NCBI GenBank assembly: GCA_964349045.1
Contig: CAYGFI010000174.1
Span: 1-9,892, forward strand
Direction: 5' to 3'
Source of the DNA: JACJXF01 sp964349045
GTDB lineage: Bacteria > Bacteroidota > Bacteroidia > Bacteroidales > GCA-2748055
DNA length: 9,892 nt
In this document: one piece after another, positions 1 through 6,446 of the stretch
Position numbering within the stretch: the stretch's first letter is position 1
Layout of the letters: each line of letters begins with the position of its first letter
Notes under the pieces: generated by a model
Told to the model about the DNA's origin: nothing
Seen by the model: the letters and a program-made list of their open reading frames with translations, nothing else
Databases searched by the model: none
Translations under genes and position numbers: made by a program

Positions 1-675
1 GTAGAATTGGCAGGCGAAATTGCCGGCCTGATTAAGCCTATTCCCGTTTTTAAAGAATACCTGCAGGGCGGGGCATATCCGTTTTATGTCGAATCTGCCA
101 CGAAATTTCCCGATCGCTTATTAAGCGCCATTCATGTTATACTCGAAATGGATATTCCGGCCGTGGAGAAGGTAAATTATTCCAGCATTGTCTCTTTGAA
201 GCGAATTCTCGCTTTTATTGCCGACAGCGTGCCATACAAGCCCAACATTTCAGAGCTTAGCCGGAAGTCGGGTGTAGCCCGTGACGTGTTACTGAAAATG
301 ATTGGCCTGCTGGAAAGATCGGGCATCCTTTTATTACTCCGTCAAAGCTCGGAACCTACAGGCTACCTTACCAAACCGGAGAAAATATACCTTGACAACA
401 CTGCCTTGCTGTACGCCCTCTCGCCCGGACGTGAACCGGAAACGGGAACCCTCCGTGAAACATTCTTCGCGAATCAGTTAATGAACAACCACCAGCTGAC
501 AATTCCCGATAAAGGCGATTTTTTAATAGACAATGAATATATTTTCGAAATAGGGGGAAAGAACAAAACATCACGACAAATTAAAAACACTGATAAGGCA
601 TTTGTCGCGGCTGATGATATTGAAACAGGTTACCGTAACGTAATTCCCTTGTGGTTGTTTGGATTTTTGTATTAA
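1..675 (+). CDS. AAA family ATPase with DUF4143 domain, C-terminal part (5' end outside window)
   Basis: The frame is open from base 1 (GTA GAA TTG...) to the stop at 673-675, giving about 224 residues; the N-terminal P-loop half lies left of the window. What remains matches the second half of the Bacteroidota AAA ATPase/DUF4143 family. It has a winged-helix-like segment (around SVPYKPNISELSRKSG), the conserved KPEKIYLDNTALLYAL and GTLRETFFANQL stretches, then GDFLID...FEIGGKNK, and it ends in IPLWLFGFLY. The D..(I)FEIGGK pattern resembles the acidic-E-x-K core of restriction-endonuclease-like folds, which is how the DUF4143 region is generally viewed. Cellular role is unknown for most members; they are common, scattered and often near mobile or defence genes. 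The gap to the next gene is 39 bases, but base composition changes sharply there, so it is probably a flanking gene and not part of the CRISPR operon. Confidence 0.85.
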   Translation, partial: VELAGEIAGLIKPIPVFKEYLQGGAYPFYVESATKFPDRLLSAIHVILEMDIPAVEKVNYSSIVSLKRILAFIADSVPYKPNISELSRKSGVARDVLLKMIGLLERSGILLLLRQSSEPTGYLTKPEKIYLDNTALLYALSPGREPETGTLRETFFANQLMNNHQLTIPDKGDFLIDNEYIFEIGGKNKTSRQIKNTDKAFVAADDIETGYRNVIPLWLFGFLY

Positions 676-714
676 TCAGGCTAAATAATATAAGCGACAA
701 AAATATTAATAACT

Positions 715-2025
715 ATGAAAAAAATTCTATTTCTTACCGTAGGTGGCTCATGTGAACCAATTATAACCTCAATTAACCATCACAAACCGGATAAAATATT
801 TTTCTTTTGTTCAAATGATACCGATTCCGTATCTAAAGGAAGCTATACTTCTGTAAATGGCGATAGTAAAGCATGCAATGATAAGGGTTCTATTATAAAA
901 CAATTGAAATTAAAGGAAAATCAATATGAGATAGTAATTCTGGAAAAGGGAGCTGAAGATGATCCGGATATTTCATTTGCAAAAATTAAAGCAAGAATAA
1001 ACCAGTTAATTGAGGAATACCCGGATAGTGAATTTATTGCAGATTATACCGGAGGTACCAAATCTATGAGTATTTCACTTTTTAATGCTGCAATTTCTTT
1101 TGATAAAATTAAGGTTTATTTAGTAACTGGGACAAGAATGAATTTGATCAAAGTAAAGAATCTTACACAATCTTCTATTTCCCTCAACTTCTCTGGATTT
1201 ATTTTAGATAGGCAATTATCCTATTTAAAAGCTGTTTTAAAAAAATATGATTATTCATCAGGGTTTAAAATAATTACAAATCTGCTTGCGAATGATTCAC
1301 ATTTCTCACTAACGAAGAAAAATGAACTTCAGAAAATTAAATCATTCTGTCAAATCTTTGATAACTGGGATATGTTCGATCATAAAACAGCTTATGAGTT
1401 ATTAGATAGCGATCGAAAAACTTACCTGGACTATTTATTGCAGCTAACTAAAGTCCTTACAATAAGGGTAAAACTTGACCCTGAATTTATTCTACCTAAC
1501 GGGTTTAAGACTGACAAAAAAGCATCATTTGAAATTGTTCATGATTTGATTTTAAATGCTCAAAGAAGAGCTTCTCAGTCAAGATATGATGATGCGGTTG
1601 GTCGTATTTATAGAGCATTGGAACTTTTTGCACAAATATATCTTTTCAATTATTTTAGAATTAAAACATCAAATGTAGATCTTAAGGTATTACCTGATAA
1701 AGCAAAACTTTGCTTTGAGAAAAAAACACGAGAAACTGAAAAAATAAAATTAGGTTTAATGGAATCATACCGATTGATTGCATGTCTTGAGAATGAACCA
1801 AAAGTTGCTAAAGTCTTTACCACTCAGGAAAAGAAAATAATGTTTGAACTTGAAAAAAGAAATAATTCATTACTTGCACATGGATTTAAGCCATTAGATA
1901 AAATTCAATTTGATGTGTTCATTACAACTATTTCCGACTTTCTTGATCAATGTTATGAAGTTTTAGGTATTAAATCTCAAAATTTTTGTAAACAGTTACC
2001 CTCAGACTTACCATTCAATATTTAA
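715..2025 (+). CDS. CARF-HEPN protein of the Cas02710 (TIGR02710) family, Csm6/Csx1-like ancillary RNase
   Basis: The protein has 436 residues. The N-terminal part (about 1-165) is a Rossmann-like CARF domain: it begins with a hydrophobic strand followed by the TVGGS loop (8-12) and carries the Cas02710 signature DYTGGTKSM at 110-118. The C-terminal part (about 275-415) is a HEPN domain, with the family helix RYDDAVGRIYRALELFAQ at 290-307 and the catalytic motif R382-NNSLLA-H389, an intact Rx6H. In this family the CARF domain binds cyclic oligoadenylate made by Cas10 of type III systems and switches on HEPN cutting of single-stranded RNA; this is family knowledge and not shown here. The protein should be cytosolic, since no signal peptide or membrane segment is visible. 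The gene is much more AT-rich than its neighbours (12 G+C in bases 1201-1260), suggesting separate acquisition. The ATG at 715 is the first in frame with an A-rich upstream stretch. No cas10 is present nearby. Confidence 0.88.
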   Translation: MKKILFLTVGGSCEPIITSINHHKPDKIFFFCSNDTDSVSKGSYTSVNGDSKACNDKGSIIKQLKLKENQYEIVILEKGAEDDPDISFAKIKARINQLIEEYPDSEFIADYTGGTKSMSISLFNAAISFDKIKVYLVTGTRMNLIKVKNLTQSSISLNFSGFILDRQLSYLKAVLKKYDYSSGFKIITNLLANDSHFSLTKKNELQKIKSFCQIFDNWDMFDHKTAYELLDSDRKTYLDYLLQLTKVLTIRVKLDPEFILPNGFKTDKKASFEIVHDLILNAQRRASQSRYDDAVGRIYRALELFAQIYLFNYFRIKTSNVDLKVLPDKAKLCFEKKTRETEKIKLGLMESYRLIACLENEPKVAKVFTTQEKKIMFELEKRNNSLLAHGFKPLDKIQFDVFITTISDFLDQCYEVLGIKSQNFCKQLPSDLPFNI

Positions 2026-2040
2026 TTATGGCATATTTTT

Positions 2041-2053
2041 ATTGGTTTCCAAT
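2041..2053. repeat. Short perfect inverted repeat upstream of the small Csx-like gene
   Basis: ATTGG (2041-2045) and CCAAT (2049-2053) are exact reverse complements around a TTT centre. The element sits in the 55-base gap between the CARF-HEPN gene and the gene starting at 2081, which is also where base composition shifts. No run of T follows the second arm, so it is a poor terminator; an operator or chance are the alternatives. A weak TATTTTTA (2034-2041), one base off the Bacteroidota TAnnTTTG element, overlaps it. Confidence 0.25.
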
Positions 2054-2080
2054 CTTAAATACGAAATTATTATATTCCCC

Positions 2081-2464
2081 ATGCTCCTAAACCTCTCCAA
2101 CCATCCTTCAAATGAATGGTCCCCCTATCAGAAAGAAACGGCTGAACAAAAATTCCGCGAGATTTCTGATCTTTTATTTCCATCTATCGAACCTTCGACT
2201 TCGACTGGTGAAGTTTTCCGGATGGCTAAAAATTATGCTGAAAAATGTTTAGAAATTCTTCATTTCGCGGAACCCGCTGACCATGCTGTTCATGTAATGG
2301 GTGAACTCACCTTTACACATGCCCTGGTTAACGAGTTACAAAAAGCAGGTATTTGCTGTGTAGCCTCTACCACACGTAGAATTGTCAGCAAAGACCAAAA
2401 CGGTGGAAAAATGTCCTATTTCGAATTTGCCGGCTTCAGGGAATACTTCAATTCATTCAGTTAA
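2081..2464 (+). CDS. Small CRISPR-associated Rossmann-like protein; candidate Csx15-type ring nuclease
   Basis: The chosen start is the ATG at 2081, giving 127 residues that open with MLLNLSNHPSNEWS. An earlier in-frame TTG at 2042 would add 13 residues, but they look like translated spacer, and related proteins as I recall them begin at LNLSNHPS. The visible pattern is a first strand plus loop (LNLSNHP), a middle helix rich in charged residues (about 43-62), a second core VHVMGELTFTHALVNELQKAG (70-90), and a third CVASTTRRIV (93-102), ending with FAGFREY. The alternating strand and helix layout and the short N-terminal loop resemble CRISPR-linked single-domain proteins such as Csx15, some of which are ring nucleases that degrade cyclic oligoadenylate. 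Next to a CARF-HEPN RNase, an off-switch role is a plausible inference. I cannot name a catalytic residue. It could also be a sensor without activity. Only four bases separate it from the helicase gene. Confidence 0.6.
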   Translation: MLLNLSNHPSNEWSPYQKETAEQKFREISDLLFPSIEPSTSTGEVFRMAKNYAEKCLEILHFAEPADHAVHVMGELTFTHALVNELQKAGICCVASTTRRIVSKDQNGGKMSYFEFAGFREYFNSFS

Positions 2465-2468
2465 TAAA

Positions 2469-3887
2469 ATGACTGACATGTCATCCATCCTGAAACCCAC
2501 TCAGGAACAGCAATATGCACTCAACCTTTTAAGGAAGTTTGTCGATTCTGAGAAAGACCAGGTGTTCGTTCTGAACGGGTATGCCGGAACCGGGAAAACC
2601 TCATTGATAAAGATTCTTATCGGATTCCTGGCGGGGAGAGATATGCCATTCGGATTAATGGCATCCACCGGGAGAGCATCAAAGATACTCACCGAAAAAG
2701 CCGGATTTAATGCTTCTACTATTCACAAGACAGTTTATTCCCTCGATGTAAGTGAACTTAAGGAAGAGAGCAAAACAAAGCATATCAGGTTCAGGATTAA
2801 AGCAAACCAGGATGATAGTAAAACCATTTACATCATTGATGAAAGTTCAATGATCGCGGATTCTTTACTCGCCCAATCTTTCACCCAATTTGGTACAGGC
2901 AGTTTATTAAACGATGTTTTTACTTACCTGGATGGCAGAAAGGTCGTATTTGTCGGAGATAAAGCCCAATTACCGCCGATAAACGGAAATTTCAGCCCGG
3001 CTCTCGATCTTGATTACCTGGCAAAAAAATACAGGATAACCGGTAAGTCATTTACCCTTAAAGATGTAATGCGTTATGGGTCTTCAGCCCCCGGACTTGC
3101 ATTCAATGCCGGTAACCTGACACAAATCCTACACTCCGGTAATTTTGATCATCCCCTGAAAATAAAAGTGAGCAGTTTTTCACATATGAAAGTTTATGGC
3201 CTTGATACGCGCATGATACAGGACTATTGCCGGCTATTCAGGGAATATGGTTACCAGGAAGTAATATTTATCGCGTATAGCAACAGGCTTGTAGCTTCCC
3301 TCAATCTTGAAATCAGAAAATTACTGTATGGAAATACTTTACCTGATCTGGTTAAAGGTGAAATCTTGATGGTTCAGCAGAACAATTACAAACATAATCT
3401 TTACAATGGAGATCATATTGAACTGGTTGATATCGCCGGCGCTGCTGAAACAAAGGCCGGCCTCACTTTTCTCCCTGTTGATGTCAGGGTAAAGGAACCC
3501 GATGGCTATAGAAAATTCAGAAGTTTTCTTATTAAAGATTACCTTGATCTTTTAAGTTCCAAGCTAAGTAACGAAGCAGAGTTCGAATTAACCAAAGATT
3601 TCATGATCAGGGCAAAAAAGCTTGGGATTGATAATAAAAAAAATCCTGATGCCTTTCTGGATTTTTTACTACAAGACCCTTATATGAATGCCATAAGGGC
3701 AAGGTATGGCTATGCAGTAACCTGCCATAAGGCACAGGGAGGAGAATGGAATAATGTTTTCATCATCCTGGAAAGTTCGCTTTGGAACCCCAATAGCCCT
3801 AAATCATTCAAGTTTCAGTGGACTTATACCGCCTTAACCCGGTCAAAACAAAATGTAAACCTGAATGCCAATTATGCAATCACATAA
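2469..3887 (+). CDS. RecD/Dda-like SF1B DNA helicase in the cas operon
   Basis: The start at ATG 2469 gives 472 residues. The frame stays open upstream to a TTG at 2382, but those 29 codons overlap the preceding gene and do not look like the family, so they were left out. Superfamily 1B motifs appear in order: Walker A GYAGTGKT (37-44), the Ia-like ASTGRAS (65-71), Walker B YIIDESS (121-127), motif III VFVGDKAQLPPI (160-171), a motif IV-like IFIAYSNR (266-273), the GEILMVQQNN strand of the UvrD_C_2-type domain (297-306), motif V VTCHKAQGGEW (417-427) and motif VI YTALTRSK (453-460). All catalytic motifs are intact, so an active ATP-driven DNA helicase is expected; family members mostly translocate 5' to 3'. 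It lacks the long N-terminal region of RecD2 and has no nuclease domain. Lying 19 bases ahead of cas1, it probably unwinds or prepares DNA for spacer acquisition (inference). Confidence 0.88.
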   Translation: MTDMSSILKPTQEQQYALNLLRKFVDSEKDQVFVLNGYAGTGKTSLIKILIGFLAGRDMPFGLMASTGRASKILTEKAGFNASTIHKTVYSLDVSELKEESKTKHIRFRIKANQDDSKTIYIIDESSMIADSLLAQSFTQFGTGSLLNDVFTYLDGRKVVFVGDKAQLPPINGNFSPALDLDYLAKKYRITGKSFTLKDVMRYGSSAPGLAFNAGNLTQILHSGNFDHPLKIKVSSFSHMKVYGLDTRMIQDYCRLFREYGYQEVIFIAYSNRLVASLNLEIRKLLYGNTLPDLVKGEILMVQQNNYKHNLYNGDHIELVDIAGAAETKAGLTFLPVDVRVKEPDGYRKFRSFLIKDYLDLLSSKLSNEAEFELTKDFMIRAKKLGIDNKKNPDAFLDFLLQDPYMNAIRARYGYAVTCHKAQGGEWNNVFIILESSLWNPNSPKSFKFQWTYTALTRSKQNVNLNANYAIT

Positions 3888-3906
3888 TTCATAATACATT
3901 TTTCCC

Positions 3907-4881
3907 ATGAACCTCGTATTAAACACTTTTGGCTCCTCCCTGCTGGTTGAAAACAGTATGTTCCTGGTAATCCATAATGAAGGTAAACAGGTGATAGATC
4001 CTTCCAAAGTACGATCGATCAGCATCAGCAAAGGAGCAAAAATAAGTTCCGATGCAGCATTGCTTGCTATTGAAAATGAAATTGACGTGATGTTTATCGA
4101 CCGCTCAGGCAAACCTACAGGACGGCTGTGGAGCGTTAAATATGGGTCAATATCAACCATCAGGCGTAAACAACTCGATTTTGCCGGCTCTGTACAGGCT
4201 GTTGAATGGGTGAAGGAGATCGTTATCTGGAAAATTGACAACCAGATTGCCTTGCTGATTTCCATGAATGCAGACGAAGAAGTTAAGAAAAATACCATCG
4301 CTTCTGCCATTAATAAAACGGAAGATTATAAAAATAAGATCCGGCAGATTGAAGCGCGTTATGTTCATGATATGGCAGCCGGACTTCGCGGCTGGGAAGG
4401 TGCATCAGCCAGGGCTTATTTTGAAGTTCTATCGATGTTGCTCCCTGAAAAATACCGGTTTAACAGCCGTTCCCAACACCCGGCTACCGATATTTTTAAT
4501 TGTTTGCTGAATTACGGGTATGGTATGCTGTACGGTAAAGTGGAAGGAGCTTTGATTAAAGCAGGAATAGACCCTTATGCAGGTATTTATCACCGTGATG
4601 AATACAACAGGCCTGTACTCGCTTACGATGTAATTGAAGTTTTCCGGATATGGATCGATTATGTGGTATTCAGCCTTTGTATGCAGGAAGTGATTGATGA
4701 GGACTGTTACAGCATTAAGGAAGGTTCGTACTGGCTTGAGAACCTCGGGAGAAGAATACTTATCCAGTCGGTAAACGACTATCTCGATGAGATTATTCCA
4801 ATGAACGGGCTGGAACGCAGCCGGGCAGTGCATATTGACCTCTATGCCCAAAACCTGGCACAGAAGTTCCTGAAGAGTTAA
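3907..4881 (+). CDS. cas1: CRISPR-associated integrase Cas1
   Basis: At 324 residues, this is typical Cas1 length. The N-terminal beta-rich domain (about 1-85) contains the ISKGAKISSDA and IDVMFIDRSGKPTGRL features, and the C-terminal helical catalytic domain (about 90-320) follows. The metal-binding residues are all visible: E164 in GWEGASAR, H229 in GIYHRDEYNRP, and D241/E244 in LAYDVIEVFR. Cas1 forms a complex with Cas2 that inserts prespacers at the leader-repeat junction; the array is downstream in the same locus, beyond the primase, cas2 and the TPR gene. The start at ATG 3907 places the conserved NTFGSSLLVENS strand at the N-terminus as expected. It is not fused to a reverse transcriptase or Cas6; the separately encoded primase immediately downstream appears to be the accessory polymerase of this module. 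Confidence 0.97.
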   Translation: MNLVLNTFGSSLLVENSMFLVIHNEGKQVIDPSKVRSISISKGAKISSDAALLAIENEIDVMFIDRSGKPTGRLWSVKYGSISTIRRKQLDFAGSVQAVEWVKEIVIWKIDNQIALLISMNADEEVKKNTIASAINKTEDYKNKIRQIEARYVHDMAAGLRGWEGASARAYFEVLSMLLPEKYRFNSRSQHPATDIFNCLLNYGYGMLYGKVEGALIKAGIDPYAGIYHRDEYNRPVLAYDVIEVFRIWIDYVVFSLCMQEVIDEDCYSIKEGSYWLENLGRRILIQSVNDYLDEIIPMNGLERSRAVHIDLYAQNLAQKFLKS

Positions 4882-4906
4882 ATGTCATCATATTAAACTA
4901 AGCGCT

Positions 4907-5920
4907 ATGATACAGTCAGGTAAAAATATCACTTCAGCGAATGATCCGCTAAAAACAATTTCGGTGTCAGAATTATTCAAACTTGTTTCTCAACCTTCTC
5001 CGGAACTTAGTTCGAAAATACACCAGCTAAGGATTTTAAACACCATCGACAGGCAAAAATACCAGCAACTTAAAAAGACACTGCCATATGTGACATGTGG
5101 AATTTTTTCACCTCCCTACAGACGCACCCAGAATTTTGGCTCCATTACCCGGTTTATTGTTGATATTGATCATTTAACCGGAAAGGATAAATCCATAGAT
5201 CAGGTAAAAGACCTGCTTTTAAAGGACGAACATGTTGAAATGGTGTTTACCTCACCCGGTAGCGACGGATTAAAGGTATTATTCAAAATGGCAGAGAAAT
5301 GCTATGATCCTGCCCGTTACTCAATATTCTACAAGCTGTTTGTCCATAAATTTTCGGTACAATACGGACTTGACCAGGTAGTTGACAAAGTCACATCCGA
5401 TGTGGCAAGGGCATGCTTCCTGAGCGTGGACGAACAGGCATATCTTAATCCCGATCCTGTTCCCGTGAATATGTCTGCCTATATAAATTTCGAAAATGAA
5501 ACGGAAGTTTTCGAAGCCAGGCAATTAATCAGCGAAAAAGAAAAGGAGATTAAAGAAAATGATATACCTGATAAGGAAAAAGAAAATAAAGATTTACCTG
5601 TTGATGTGATGCTTGAAATCAGGAAAAAGCTGAACCCGAATATCAGGTTAGCTCCTGAAAAACAATTGTATGTGCCGGAGGAAATTGACAAGATACTACC
5701 TGAAATAGAAAAACGTACAACAGATCTTGGTATTTCGCTGAAATCGTCCGAACCTATCAATTTCGGGAAAAAATTCCTGTTTGAACTGGGGCCGAGATGG
5801 GCACAGCTAAATGTATTTTTCGGCAAACAAGGTTACAAAGTGGTAAAAACGCCAAAAACGGGCAGTGATCAGGAACTGGCTGATGTTGTTTTTCGTATTC
5901 TTTGTGAAATGTTCTATTAA
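4907..5920 (+). CDS. CRISPR-associated primase-polymerase (CAPP), BT4734/VirE-N-like archaeo-eukaryotic primase
   Basis: The protein has 337 residues. The N-terminal 190 residues show the primase-like signature of the BT4734/VirE-N group: a substrate-facing segment GIFSPPYRRTQNFG, the metal-binding pair D86-x-D88 in RFIVDIDHL, the nucleotide-loop motif SPGSDGLKVLF (116-126), and a third acidic region VVDKVTSDVARACFLSVDEQAYLNPD (158-183). Published CAPP proteins are primase-polymerases encoded with cas1 and cas2, mainly in type III loci, and can prime and extend DNA; this gene sits precisely between cas1 (25 bases away) and cas2 (14 bases away). Motif II carries K123 where many archaeo-eukaryotic primases have SxH. 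After a charged linker (about 205-230), residues 231-337 form a C-terminal region I cannot assign, ending with WAQLNVFFGKQGYKVVKTPK and an LADVVFRILCEMF helix. A role in making or filling in prespacers is inferred from context. A plasmid-type replication primase is the main alternative. Confidence 0.85.
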   Translation: MIQSGKNITSANDPLKTISVSELFKLVSQPSPELSSKIHQLRILNTIDRQKYQQLKKTLPYVTCGIFSPPYRRTQNFGSITRFIVDIDHLTGKDKSIDQVKDLLLKDEHVEMVFTSPGSDGLKVLFKMAEKCYDPARYSIFYKLFVHKFSVQYGLDQVVDKVTSDVARACFLSVDEQAYLNPDPVPVNMSAYINFENETEVFEARQLISEKEKEIKENDIPDKEKENKDLPVDVMLEIRKKLNPNIRLAPEKQLYVPEEIDKILPEIEKRTTDLGISLKSSEPINFGKKFLFELGPRWAQLNVFFGKQGYKVVKTPKTGSDQELADVVFRILCEMFY

Positions 5921-5934
5921 CTGCACGTCCAATC

Positions 5935-6417
5935 ATGCCAAGGCCAAAGAAAATAAAGCTGACCTTTTCTGAAAAACTTCTGCGGATTAAACACGCGGGA
6001 CTTAAAAATTTAAGGCCGCCCGATGTGGATGATCCACACGTGGACAAGCTCGAAACCGTTGAAGAACGAATTGAACGCATCTTTCGAATATTAAATAAAT
6101 ATCAAAATAACCCGGGAAAAATGGTATTTTTTATCATGTACGACATTGAGAACAACAAAGTCAGGAACCAGATTGCCAAATATCTTTTGAAAAAAGGTTG
6201 TATAAGGATCCAGAAATCTATTTTCCTGGCAGAAACTGAAAGAAAACTTTATCAGGAATTGCACAAAACCCTGAAGGAAGTGCAGGATGTTTACGAAAAC
6301 AATGACAGCATCCTTTTTGTACCGCTGAGCGTGGATGAGCTTAAGGCGATGAAAATGATAGGACAGCAGGTTGATATCGATTTTATTATGAATAACCGGA
6401 GTACCATGTTTTTTTAA
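5935..6417 (+). CDS. cas2: CRISPR-associated protein Cas2 with N-terminal extension
   Basis: The protein has 160 residues, against about 90-100 for ordinary Cas2. The Cas2 ferredoxin-like fold begins at about residue 63: MVFFIMYDIENNKVRNQIAK has the conserved aspartate D70 after the first strand, followed by YLLKKGCIRIQKSIFLAE (83-100), the conserved G-x-x-R-x-Q-x-S-x-F pattern, and the last strand DSILFVPLS. The first 62 residues are basic at the start (MPRPKKIKLTFSEKLLRIKH), then acidic and helical (VEERIERIFRILNKY). The ATG at 5935 lies 14 bases after the primase stop. An internal ATG at 6121 (residue 63) would give a standard-length Cas2, but the open upstream frame with good codon texture favours the long form. 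Cas2 is the dimeric centre of the Cas1-Cas2 integrase; the extension could bind the neighbouring primase or the leader DNA (inference). Confidence 0.94.
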   Translation: MPRPKKIKLTFSEKLLRIKHAGLKNLRPPDVDDPHVDKLETVEERIERIFRILNKYQNNPGKMVFFIMYDIENNKVRNQIAKYLLKKGCIRIQKSIFLAETERKLYQELHKTLKEVQDVYENNDSILFVPLSVDELKAMKMIGQQVDIDFIMNNRSTMFF

Positions 6418-6446
6418 GCATTCAATTTTATTTAAAAACATTTCTG

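Noticed and set aside
676..714. A promoter in the short AT-rich gap before the CARF-HEPN gene
   Set aside because: A promoter is likely there, but no TAnnTTTG element or paired -33/-7 boxes could be identified.
2382..2468. A 29-codon upstream extension of the helicase frame from a TTG at 2382
   Set aside because: It overlaps the end of the small Csx-like gene in another frame and its residues do not resemble a helicase N-terminus; the ATG at 2469 gives the expected start.
3843..4310. A 155-codon open frame on the minus strand over the start of cas1
   Set aside because: It is antisense to a clear cas1 with all catalytic residues and resembles no protein family; the same applies to the other minus-strand frames over the helicase, primase, cas2 and TPR genes.
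4907..5920. The primase gene as part of an integrated plasmid or transposon replication module
   Set aside because: It sits exactly between cas1 and cas2 with very short gaps, and no replication initiator, integrase or mobilisation gene is present.
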